From Bacteroidota bacterium (GTDB taxonomy: Bacteria; Bacteroidota; Bacteroidia; Bacteroidales; Prolixibacteraceae), in assembly GCA_030698405.1 (NCBI GenBank), contig JAUYMU010000002.1, positions 22,233 through 86,232 on the forward strand: a stretch of DNA of 64,000 bases. Direction: 5' to 3'. Within the stretch, counting starts at the first letter, position 1. Every line of letters starts with the position of its first letter. A program made the translations under genes and the position numbers. Under the pieces are notes generated by a model, which was given only the letters and a program-made list of their open reading frames with translations, ran no database searches and was not told the DNA's origin. Of the stretch, positions 54,594-61,983 are shown piece by piece.

Positions 54594-55985
54594 ATGATGA
54601 ATTTAAACAACTTTAAGGAAAAGATACCCCGAACCATCTTTGAGCGAGGAAATGATTATTCGGACTTTGACGAAACTGAAAGTATGGTAAAATACCGGGA
54701 AATGATTACAGAGAGACTGAACGCTGTATCTGACCGTCGTGGCTATATTGACTGCGACCATGCTCCTGTCGCCATGTCGCCTGTTTACGATTTATTGTAC
54801 AGGGCCGAAGGATACATCGGAAAAGGTTTCCTGCGCGAGGCTTTTAATGTGGCAGCGGCTGTAGCGCCAGCGGGTATCAATGCCATACAAAATATGGACG
54901 ACTCGGGCGGTGAATGCGGAGGGGCTATTCTCTGGGCTTTCACGATTATGGGCAAAATCCTCGACGCGTCCGATGACATAGACTTCAGGACAAAAGTTTT
55001 TGACTGGCTCTTACAGCAAATGAACAACCCAGATTATGATGGTTACGGATGTGCTGACGGACTGGAATCCCTGATTTTTGCTGAAGCCAAAAGCGGCAGT
55101 GAATTAAAAAAGGCCTATGTGCTGATTGATAGATTACTAGAAAATGCCAGCCGGAAAAATGGCTGGTCGAAAGAATACCAAACAAAAAAATACCTGCAAT
55201 ACAAAGCCCGGCTTTTTCAGAAAGAAGGAAAAGACACCGAAGCCAATAGGATTATTGATGACAACCTGTATCTTAGCGACTTCCGTGAAATACGGGTAAA
55301 CAAATATCTTGATGAAAGGAATTTCAACGAAGCTATCCGGCTTGTAAAGGAAGGGATTATTATAGCTGCCAATAATAATCAACCCGATACCGGAAAAAGG
55401 TGGAAAGTTAAGTTACTTAAAATCTGTGAACAGATCAATCATGTTGAAGAAGAAAAAAAAATAGCCTTGGAGTTGTTTTTCGGGTACAACCATGAAATTC
55501 AGTTTTACAGAAAGCTTAAAAGTATTTTTTCACCTGATGAATGGTTCATTGAGCGTGAGAACATCATTAAAAAACTAATCGACGAAAAAAGGAACGAGAC
55601 ATATTTCACGGAGAACTTTAATCAACCTTTGGCCACAGTTTTTATTGAGGAAAAGTTATGGGACAGGCTTTTTGACATGGTAAAACAGAATCCCCAAATC
55701 GATACCTTGGTAGACTATGCCGGATACCTCAAATCAAATTATTCGGATGAATTGATTGGATTTTATAAAACCGCTATTTTAGATTTTGGTGATTCCAATA
55801 CAGGCAGGCCGGCCTACCGCGAACTGGCACAGTATCTGGAAGAAATGGCTAAACTGGATCATGGGTTTCCATCGACAAATGAGTTAAGATCAGTGCTTTT
55901 GGTCCGTCACCCTTACCGTTCAGCCATGAGAGAGGAATTGAATAAATTATGGAAAGCAAAAAAATATCATGCCAAATACAAATAA
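54594..55985 (+). CDS. SWIM-less relative of the SWIM zinc-finger protein
   Basis: A 463-residue helical-repeat protein. The N-terminus NNFKEKIPRTIFERGNDY matches the start of the SWIM protein at 59813 (IKEFKKMVEPAIWKRGKSY), but the CxCx(n)CxH zinc finger is gone. The body aligns again from YIDCDHAPVAMSPVYDLL versus FIDYSHAGKAFRTVFNLL onward, including LYLSDFREIRVNKYLDERNF versus NLQHSEFRKMKLDELLELKH. So it is a paralogue that lost the finger, or the finger was gained by the other. ATG at 54597 is an alternative start. Function unknown. Confidence 0.7.
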   Translation: MMNLNNFKEKIPRTIFERGNDYSDFDETESMVKYREMITERLNAVSDRRGYIDCDHAPVAMSPVYDLLYRAEGYIGKGFLREAFNVAAAVAPAGINAIQNMDDSGGECGGAILWAFTIMGKILDASDDIDFRTKVFDWLLQQMNNPDYDGYGCADGLESLIFAEAKSGSELKKAYVLIDRLLENASRKNGWSKEYQTKKYLQYKARLFQKEGKDTEANRIIDDNLYLSDFREIRVNKYLDERNFNEAIRLVKEGIIIAANNNQPDTGKRWKVKLLKICEQINHVEEEKKIALELFFGYNHEIQFYRKLKSIFSPDEWFIERENIIKKLIDEKRNETYFTENFNQPLATVFIEEKLWDRLFDMVKQNPQIDTLVDYAGYLKSNYSDELIGFYKTAILDFGDSNTGRPAYRELAQYLEEMAKLDHGFPSTNELRSVLLVRHPYRSAMREELNKLWKAKKYHAKYK

Positions 55986-56241
55986 CCCCTTGAAAATTAC
56001 TGAAGTCAGACAACTGGTAAAAGAACATAAGCGGGAACACCTGGAACATATTGTGGACGAACTGTATAAAATGCTCAGCAAAACCCAGAAACTGGACAAT
56101 GATGTAGCTAATTTGCTAAGGAATCCCGGTACAACTGCAACATCCGCGACCGGGAAGCAAAAGCAATCAGTTCGATCTTTTGATGAAGTTAAAAAGGAAA
56201 CTGAATTTTTCATCACCAATGCCTACGAACAAAAAAACTAA
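55969..56241 (+). CDS. Small hypothetical helical protein
   Basis: A 90-residue protein overlapping the previous gene by 17 bases: LKITEVRQLVKEHKREHLEH, then VDELYKMLSKTQKLDNDVAN and a basic end. Predicted helical, possibly coiled coil. Not recognised. The overlap suggests coupled expression with the SWIM-less protein. Confidence 0.55.
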   Translation: MPNTNNPLKITEVRQLVKEHKREHLEHIVDELYKMLSKTQKLDNDVANLLRNPGTTATSATGKQKQSVRSFDEVKKETEFFITNAYEQKN

Positions 56242-56321
56242 AAATAGTACTTAGACCGACATTGGTTTCACTCAAAAAATACATCATTGAGAAAGATTCT
56301 TTACCTGAATATCTTTAAAAA

Positions 56322-56526
56322 AGATTGAAGGAGATTGAGGAGATTGATACTTCGACAAGCTCAGTAACAGATTGATAGGATTGAGGAAAAAGATTGGAAA
56401 AGAAAAAGATTGAAAGGATTGAGGGAGATTGGAAAGATTGAGGTTGAGGTTGAGGTTGAGGGGATTGACACTTCGACAAGCTCAGTAACCGATTGAAGGA
56501 GATTGAGGGAAAAAGATTGAAAGAAT
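56322..56526 (+). repeat. GATTGA nonamer tract before four-helix gene 1
   Basis: Degenerate GATTGA units (AAGATTGAAGG, GGAGATTGA, GAGGTTGAGGTTGAGG) interrupted by two ACTTCGACAAGCTCAGTAAC elements (about 56348-56370 and 56468-56492). Plus-strand orientation. Confidence 0.85.
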
Positions 56527-56555
56527 TGACATTTAAAAACTTAAAACAAAATACA

Positions 56556-56924
56556 ATGGAAAATCGAGATTGGTTAAGTTATAAGATTGAAGTCAGAAAC
56601 AGATTGAAGTTATTTGCACTGAATATTCTGAAACTTTCAGAAATGATACCAGAATCGACAAGAGGGAAAGTAATTAATTACCAACTTACAAAATCGGGCA
56701 CTTCGGTGTATGCCAATTTCCGGGCTGCCATGCGTGGCCGATCGAAAGCTGAGTTATTTAGTAAACTCTCAATAACCGTTGAAGAAGCCGACGAAACCGA
56801 GATGTGGATTGACTTATTAATCTGTTCAGGCATTCAGAGTAATTATTTCACACAAAACTTGCATAAAGAAAGCTATGAACTGCTTAAAATCTTATCGAGC
56901 ATGCGCAAAAATGTATCAACCTAA
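56556..56924 (+). CDS. Four-helix-bundle protein 1 (S23/23S_rRNA_IVP-like)
   Basis: Started at 56556 (MENRDWLSYKIEVRNRLKLF), giving 122 residues of the four-helix-bundle (23S intervening-protein) family: FALNILKLSEMIPESTRGKV, KSGTSVYANFRAAMRGRSKA and DETEMWIDLLICSG. Relatives include Avd of diversity-generating retroelements, which binds nucleic acids. It is near-identical in its middle to the copy at 57837. GATTGA repeats precede it and TCAATC repeats follow it. Its role beside cas4 is unknown. Confidence 0.82.
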   Translation: MENRDWLSYKIEVRNRLKLFALNILKLSEMIPESTRGKVINYQLTKSGTSVYANFRAAMRGRSKAELFSKLSITVEEADETEMWIDLLICSGIQSNYFTQNLHKESYELLKILSSMRKNVST

Positions 56925-56929
56925 TCCAC

Positions 56930-57004
56930 CAATCTTCTTTCAATCTTTTTCAATCTAATTCAATTCAATCTCTATCAATCTCATCAATCTTTTCAATCCC
57001 CTCA
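56930..57004 (-). repeat. Inverted GATTGA tract after four-helix gene 1
   Basis: On the plus strand TCAATCTTTT, TCAATCT, TCAATCCCC units, that is GATTGA units in reverse. They can pair with the tract at 56322 across the gene. Confidence 0.85.
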
Positions 57005-57008
57005 AACC

Positions 57009-57512
57009 ATGCTCACCACCGGAACCCACTTCAACTATTACCTCATCTGTCACCGTAAACTCTGGCTTTTTGCCAACGGCATTAACATGGAATCGACATC
57101 GGAACTGGTGTACGAAGGGAAGTTACTGCATGAAACCTCCTACCCTCGCCGCAGCGAAAAATACCAGGAAATTTCACTCGACGGTATCAAAATCGACTTT
57201 TACGATCCGAAGAATAAAGTGGTGCACGAAATCAAGAAATCGGACAAGCACGAGGAAGCCCACGAATGGCAGGTTAAATATTACCTGTATGTGCTTGAAC
57301 AAAATGGCATTGAAGGCGCTACCGGACTGCTCGAATATCCGAAACTGCACAAAACCGACGAGGTGATGCTCACCACTCCCGACAGGGAAGCCATCAGGGA
57401 GATGATTGAAAAAATTGAAAAGATTATTCAGGATGAACATTGCCCGGAAAGAATTCCAAAGACGAAATGCCGGAATTGCAGCTATTTTGATTTCTGCTGG
57501 AGTGGGGAGTGA
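57009..57512 (+). CDS. cas4: Cas4, spacer-processing exonuclease
   Basis: A 167-residue RecB-like nuclease with a 4Fe-4S site. First cysteine is in NYYLICHRKLW (residue 14); the other three are in KCRNCSYFDFC near the end. Catalytic parts include the acidic DGIKIDFYD, VVHEIKKSDK and QVKYYLYVLE. Cas4 trims prespacers and selects PAM-adjacent ends with Cas1-Cas2. It is separated from cas3 by five accessory genes and a four-helix gene, which is not the usual tight layout. Confidence 0.94.
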   Translation: MLTTGTHFNYYLICHRKLWLFANGINMESTSELVYEGKLLHETSYPRRSEKYQEISLDGIKIDFYDPKNKVVHEIKKSDKHEEAHEWQVKYYLYVLEQNGIEGATGLLEYPKLHKTDEVMLTTPDREAIREMIEKIEKIIQDEHCPERIPKTKCRNCSYFDFCWSGE

Positions 57513-57815
57513 GGAGAAAAAGATTGAGGGGATTGGAAAAAGAGATTGAGAGGATTGAGGGAGGAAAGATTGAAAAGAAGATTGAAAAGAAGATTGAAAA
57601 GAAAAAGATTGGGGAAATGAGATTGAAAAGATTGAAAGGATTGAGGGAGATTGATACTTCGACAAGCTCAGTAACCGATTGAAAGGATTGATAGAAAAAG
57701 AGTGAGGGAAAGTGAGGGAGATTGAATAAGAAAAAGATTGAAAAAAAAGATTGAGGGAGATTGACACTTCGACAAGCTCAGTAACCGATTAAAAAAGATT
57801 GAAAGGATTGACATT
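57513..57815 (+). repeat. GATTGA nonamer tract before four-helix gene 2
   Basis: About 300 bases of GATTGA-type units with runs such as AAGATTGAAAAG in tandem, plus two ACTTCGACAAGCTCAGTAACCG elements (57656-57677 and 57765-57786). Plus-strand orientation; it starts at the cas4 stop. Confidence 0.87.
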
Positions 57816-57836
57816 TAAAAACTTAAACATAATACA

Positions 57837-58205
57837 ATGGAAAATCATGATTGGATAGGTCATAAGATTCAAGTTCGGGACAGATTGAAGTTATTTGCAC
57901 TGAATATTTTGAAACTTTCAGAAATGATACCAGAATCGACAAGAGGGAAAGTAATTAATTACCAGTTGACTAAGTCAGGCACATCGGTGTATGCCAATTT
58001 CCGGGCTGCCATGCGTGGCCGATCGAAAGCTGAGTTTTTTAGTAAACTCTCAATAACCGTTGAAGAAGCCGACGAAACGGAACTTTGGCTCGACCTTCTG
58101 ATCTGCTCAGGACTACTTGGTAAGGAATTTGCACAAAATTTACATGCTGAAAGTTTCGAACGTATTAAAATCCTGTCAAGCATGCGTAAAAAACTATCAA
58201 CCTAA
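57837..58205 (+). CDS. Four-helix-bundle protein 2 (S23/23S_rRNA_IVP-like)
   Basis: A 122-residue close paralogue of the protein at 56556. The start MENHDWIGHKIQVRDRLKLF and the end LLGKEFAQNLHAESFERIKI differ, while about 60 central residues are identical apart from one or two (SEMIPESTRGKVINYQLTKS, RAAMRGRSKAEFFSKLSI). The 5' untranslated sequence GACATTTAAAAACTTAAA is also shared. This points to recent duplication or gene conversion. It sits between cas4 and cas1. Confidence 0.83.
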   Translation: MENHDWIGHKIQVRDRLKLFALNILKLSEMIPESTRGKVINYQLTKSGTSVYANFRAAMRGRSKAEFFSKLSITVEEADETELWLDLLICSGLLGKEFAQNLHAESFERIKILSSMRKKLST

Positions 58206-58208
58206 CCA

Positions 58209-58318
58209 ATCGGTTACTGAGCCTGTCGAAGTACGGTTACTGAGCCTGTCGAAGTACCAATCTCCTCAATCTCATTCAATCTAAATCAATCTTTTCAATC
58301 TCATCAATCTTTTCAAAC
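58209..58318 (-). repeat. Inverted repeats after four-helix gene 2
   Basis: Two copies of CGGTTACTGAGCCTGTCGAAG (close to the reverse complement of the dispersed element) followed by TCAATC units up to the cas1 start. Confidence 0.87.
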
Positions 58319-58319
58319 C

Positions 58320-59324
58320 ATGAAAAAAACCTACTACCTGTTCAACCCCGGACGTTTGCAACGAAAGGACAATACCCTGAAATTTACTCCTTACGATGAA
58401 GATGGAAATGAAGAAAAACCGCGTTTCCTTCCGGTTGAAAACGTGAGCGAATTGTATTGTTTCGGTAACCTTGATGCCAACTCGGCCATGTATAACTTCC
58501 TTGGACAGGAACAAATACCGGTTCATTTCTTCGATTATTACGAGAATTACACCGGTTCGTTTATGCCCCGCGAAGCTTTGATTTCAGGAAAGATGTTGAT
58601 TGCACAGACCAAAATGCAACTAAATAAAAAGAAGCGCATTGATGTGGCTCAGCGGATTCTGGACGGCGCCAGCTACAACATGGTCAAAAACCTGAAATAC
58701 TACAACAGCCGCGGGAAAGATCTTGAACCAATCATCGGGATTGTTGAGGATTTGAGGATTAAAATTCCGGAGACAACGGCTATTGACGAGTTGATGGGCA
58801 TTGAAGGAAACATCCGAAAAAACTATTACGAAGCGTTTGAGCTGATCATCAACGATTTCAGCATGAGCGGACGAAGTTACCGGCCACCTCAAAATGAAGT
58901 GAACGCATTGATTTCGTTCGGGAACATGATGTGTTACAGCCAGTGTTTGCGAGCCATTCATCAAACGCAACTCAACCCGACCATCAGCTTTTTGCACGAA
59001 CCGGGCGAACGGAGGTTTTCGTTGTCGCTTGATTTGGCCGAAGTATTTAAACCGCTGCTGGTTGACCGTGTTATTTTCAAGGTGATGAACAAGAAGATGA
59101 TCCAAACCGATCATTTTGAAGCTAACCTAAACCGCGTAATCCTGAAAGCAAATGGTAAAAAAACCTTTGTTCAGGCATTTGAAGACCGGCTGGAAGAAAC
59201 CATTGCACACCGCACGCTGAACAGATCGGTAAGCTACAAGCACCTGATCAAACTGGAATGCTACAAGTTGCAAAAGCATTTGCTTGATATTGAAGAATAT
59301 AAGCCGTTTAAAATGTGGTGGTAG
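58320..59324 (+). CDS. cas1: Cas1, CRISPR integrase
   Basis: A 334-residue Cas1 of subtype [22 protein letters not shown] opens it; [20 protein letters not shown] is in the N-terminal domain. The metal triad is seen as the Glu in [15 protein letters not shown], the His in [12 protein letters not shown] and the Asp in [18 protein letters not shown]. It forms the spacer-integration complex with Cas2. Typical length, intact. Confidence 0.97.
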   Translation: MKKTYYLFNPGRLQRKDNTLKFTPYDEDGNEEKPRFLPVENVSELYCFGNLDANSAMYNFLGQEQIPVHFFDYYENYTGSFMPREALISGKMLIAQTKMQLNKKKRIDVAQRILDGASYNMVKNLKYYNSRGKDLEPIIGIVEDLRIKIPETTAIDELMGIEGNIRKNYYEAFELIINDFSMSGRSYRPPQNEVNALISFGNMMCYSQCLRAIHQTQLNPTISFLHEPGERRFSLSLDLAEVFKPLLVDRVIFKVMNKKMIQTDHFEANLNRVILKANGKKTFVQAFEDRLEETIAHRTLNRSVSYKHLIKLECYKLQKHLLDIEEYKPFKMWW

Positions 59325-59480
59325 GGATTGAAAAGATTGAGGAGATTGATACTTTGACAAGCTCTGTAACCGTACTTCGACAGCTCTGTAACCGATTGAA
59401 AAGGATTGATAATAAAAAGATTGAAGAGATTGACAATAAGAAGATTGAAGAGATTGACAATAAGGAGATTGATAATGAGA
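59325..59480 (+). repeat. GATTGA tract before four-helix remnant
   Basis: GATTGA units with variant dispersed elements (ACTTTGACAAGCTCTGTAACCG and ACTTCGACAGCTCTGTAACCG at about 59352-59396), then AAGATTGAAGAGATTGACAA repeated. Confidence 0.85.
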
Positions 59481-59502
59481 TGTAAACTTTAAAATACATA
59501 AA

Positions 59503-59703
59503 ATGGAAAATCAAGATTGGTTAAGTTATAAGATTGAAGTCAGAAACAGGATGAAACGGTTTGCTCTTGATATTTTGAAGCTTTCGGAAATGAAGATAAT
59601 GAATACAATCGATCTAACTCGGTCCCTATCAATCTTCCTCAATCCCTATCAATTCAATCAATCTTTTCCTTTCAATCTATTTTTTCAATCTAACTCAATC
59701 TAA
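59503..59703 (+). pseudogene. Truncated four-helix-bundle gene 3
   Basis: Residues 1-27 (MENQDWLSYKIEVRNRMKRF, then LDILKLSEM) match the two intact copies. After that the sequence becomes inverted repeat (NTIDLTRSLSIFLNPYQFNQ) and homology ends. It is a remnant in which the downstream TCAATC tract has replaced the rest of the gene. It shows that the tract expands or recombines into the gene. Confidence 0.75.
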
Positions 59704-59795
59704 TCAATCTTTTTCTTTTCAATCTAACTCAATCCCTATCAATTCAATCAATCTTTTCCTTTCAATCTATTTTTTCAATCTAACTCAATCTTAAC
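59600..59795 (-). repeat. Inverted GATTGA tract with internal duplication
   Basis: TCAATC units on the plus strand. A block of about 60 bases beginning CTCAATCCCTATCAATTC occurs twice, at about 59636 and 59727. Confidence 0.87.
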
Positions 59796-59812
59796 AGCGT
59801 AAAAAGTAACAC

Positions 59813-61477
59813 ATGATCGACATTAAAGAATTCAAAAAAATGGTTGAACCTGCAATTTGGAAGCGGGGAAAATCGTATTTCGAAGATGGAGCTGTTGGCG
59901 ACCTGGAAGACGAGGGCAACGGCCATTGGGAAGCCATTGTTTCGGGAAACGATGATTATGAAGTTTCAGTTGAAATCCAATTCGGCCATGTTCAGGAATG
60001 GAATTGCGACTGTCCTTATGATGGCGAAATCTGCAAACATGTGGTGGCTACGGTATTGGCCATTCAGGATAAAAAGGAAATTATTACTGAAAATGTTCAG
60101 GAGAATGAGCCCAAAACAAAAACCTTTGAACAATTGATAGCAGTGGTTTCTGCCGACGAACTGCGCAGTTTCGTGAAACAATATGCCGGTTCGGACAAGA
60201 ACTTCAAGCGGGCATTTCAGGTGAGTTTTGCCGAAAAAAATCCAGCGGGAGGAAAGGCACAATACACCAAACTGATTGCTCAATCGCTGCGTTCGGCAAT
60301 GGGACAGTACGGTTTTATCGATTATTCACATGCAGGCAAAGCTTTTCGTACGGTGTTTAATTTACTCGATAAGGCAACCGAACTTCTGAACCGGACTAAC
60401 TTTAACGAAACCTGGCTGATTGCTTCGGCTGTTGTTGAACAGGTAAGCGAAGTAACCGGAGACATCGACGATTCGGATGGAATGATAGGTGATTCGTTTG
60501 AAGGGGCGTTTAACCTTATTACTGAACTGGCAGATAACGCTTTAGTACCCATGCCGCTGAAAGAGCAGATGTTTGGCTGGCACAAAACCGAGTACCCGAA
60601 AGACAAGTACGAAAACTATGGGAACGACCTGATACTTGATTCGATGGTTGATCTGGCCGAAGTTACCGGTCGCACCAACGAAATATTTCCATTGCTCGAT
60701 TCGGCCATCAGGAAAACAACCAGCGATTATGAATTGGTAAGCCTCCTTCAGCAAAAGGCATGGTTACTAAAATCTTTGGGTCGAATGACCGAATATGCTG
60801 GCCTGATAAACGAAAACCTTCAGCATTCCGAATTCAGGAAAATGAAATTGGACGAATTGCTGGAGCTAAAGCATTACAACGAAGCAGAAAAGCTGATTGA
60901 GGAAGGCATTCGGATTTCGGAGGAACAAAACCACAGCGGAACAACCCGTGAATGGAAAGAACAATTGCTGGAAATCTACCTGAAAACCAATCAGAAAGAT
61001 AAATACCTGATATTGTTGCGCGAACTGTTTTACGCCAGGAACCAACAATATTACCCACTACTGAAGCAAACCATTGGCCCTGAAAAATGGCCTGCAGAAC
61101 TTGCAAGGATAATCGCAACCCTGAAAAAGAGCCGCATGAACTGGAATTTCCTTTACGAATTGTATGCTGCTGAGCTGATGTTGCCTGAATTGCTTCAACT
61201 GATTACGCAAAATGCGGAGTTCCGATTGATAAAAACCTACGAGACTTATCTTTTACCTAAGTTTTCGGCGGAAATTACAAAACTTTACGAACTGGTCTGC
61301 GAAAACTTTGCGGCTATGTCCAATAGTCGTGGCGATTACCATGAGTTGGCCTCGATGCTTAAACATGTTCAAAAGCTGGAGGAAGGAAAACCGCTTGTGA
61401 CGAAGCTGCTGACTTCTTTCAGGGAAATATATAAACGACGCCCTGCTATGATGGACGAACTTAAAAACCTGCATTAA
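59813..61477 (+). CDS. SWIM zinc-finger protein
   Basis: A 554-residue protein. The SWIM finger near residues 58-80 reads VQEWNCDCPYDGEICKHVVA (CxCx(n)CxH), preceded by the usual WKRGKSYFEDGAV. The remaining 450 residues are helical repeats (FNLLDKATELLNRTNFNETW, AVVEQVSEVTGDIDDSDGMI). SWIM domains bind DNA or proteins and occur in helicase-associated proteins; no helicase is fused here. It lies between cas1 and cas2, which normally adjoin. A paralogue without the finger is at 54594. Confidence 0.85.
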   Translation: MIDIKEFKKMVEPAIWKRGKSYFEDGAVGDLEDEGNGHWEAIVSGNDDYEVSVEIQFGHVQEWNCDCPYDGEICKHVVATVLAIQDKKEIITENVQENEPKTKTFEQLIAVVSADELRSFVKQYAGSDKNFKRAFQVSFAEKNPAGGKAQYTKLIAQSLRSAMGQYGFIDYSHAGKAFRTVFNLLDKATELLNRTNFNETWLIASAVVEQVSEVTGDIDDSDGMIGDSFEGAFNLITELADNALVPMPLKEQMFGWHKTEYPKDKYENYGNDLILDSMVDLAEVTGRTNEIFPLLDSAIRKTTSDYELVSLLQQKAWLLKSLGRMTEYAGLINENLQHSEFRKMKLDELLELKHYNEAEKLIEEGIRISEEQNHSGTTREWKEQLLEIYLKTNQKDKYLILLRELFYARNQQYYPLLKQTIGPEKWPAELARIIATLKKSRMNWNFLYELYAAELMLPELLQLITQNAEFRLIKTYETYLLPKFSAEITKLYELVCENFAAMSNSRGDYHELASMLKHVQKLEEGKPLVTKLLTSFREIYKRRPAMMDELKNLH

Positions 61478-61495
61478 AAACCAAACCAAATAGCT

Positions 61496-61759
61496 ATGTA
61501 TGTAATTGCAGTTTACGATGTTGGCCAGAAACAATGTGGCAAGATGCTGAAACTTTGCCGGAGATACCTGAACTGGATTCAGAATTCGGTATTCGAAGGC
61601 GAAATTTCGGAGGTGAAGTTGCTTGAATTAAAACATCAGGCCATGCTGATTATGGACGAAGAAACCGACAGCCTGATTGTATTTAAAACCCGACAGGAAA
61701 AATGGTTAGACAAGGAAATAGTTGGGCACGAACGCCAAAACCTCGGCAATTTTCTATGA
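61496..61759 (+). CDS. cas2: Cas2
   Basis: An 87-residue Cas2. MYVIAVYDVGQKQCGKMLKL carries the conserved Asp at the end of strand 1, then CRRYLNWIQNSVFEGEISEV. It forms the central dimer of the Cas1-Cas2 integration complex. It starts 18 bases after the SWIM gene and ends 224 bases before the first repeat, as the last gene before the leader. Confidence 0.95.
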   Translation: MYVIAVYDVGQKQCGKMLKLCRRYLNWIQNSVFEGEISEVKLLELKHQAMLIMDEETDSLIVFKTRQEKWLDKEIVGHERQNLGNFL

Positions 61760-61983
61760 TTGAAGTTGTCGGTTGCAGTGACGAACAAAAATAATGCAGC
61801 TAATTTTACTGAAAACAAAAAGTTCAGTTCTTTGACATACTGAAAATAAGATACATAAGTTATATTGTCGATCTCCCGGGGAAAATACCCTTTGGGCGAT
61901 CGACAATATTTAGAGATAAAAACACTACGTTTGCAAAAGTTAATCGGCTAAGGATGAACTTATTTTTTTGAGTCGTCGCACGG
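61760..61983 (+). promoter_or_regulatory. CRISPR leader with long inverted repeat
   Basis: AT-rich 224 bases between cas2 and the first repeat. ATATTGTCGATC (61862-61873) and GATCGACAATAT (61898-61909) are a perfect 12-bp inverted repeat with a 24-base loop. The array promoter and the leader site for spacer insertion should lie here; no exact -7 box is obvious. Confidence 0.7.
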
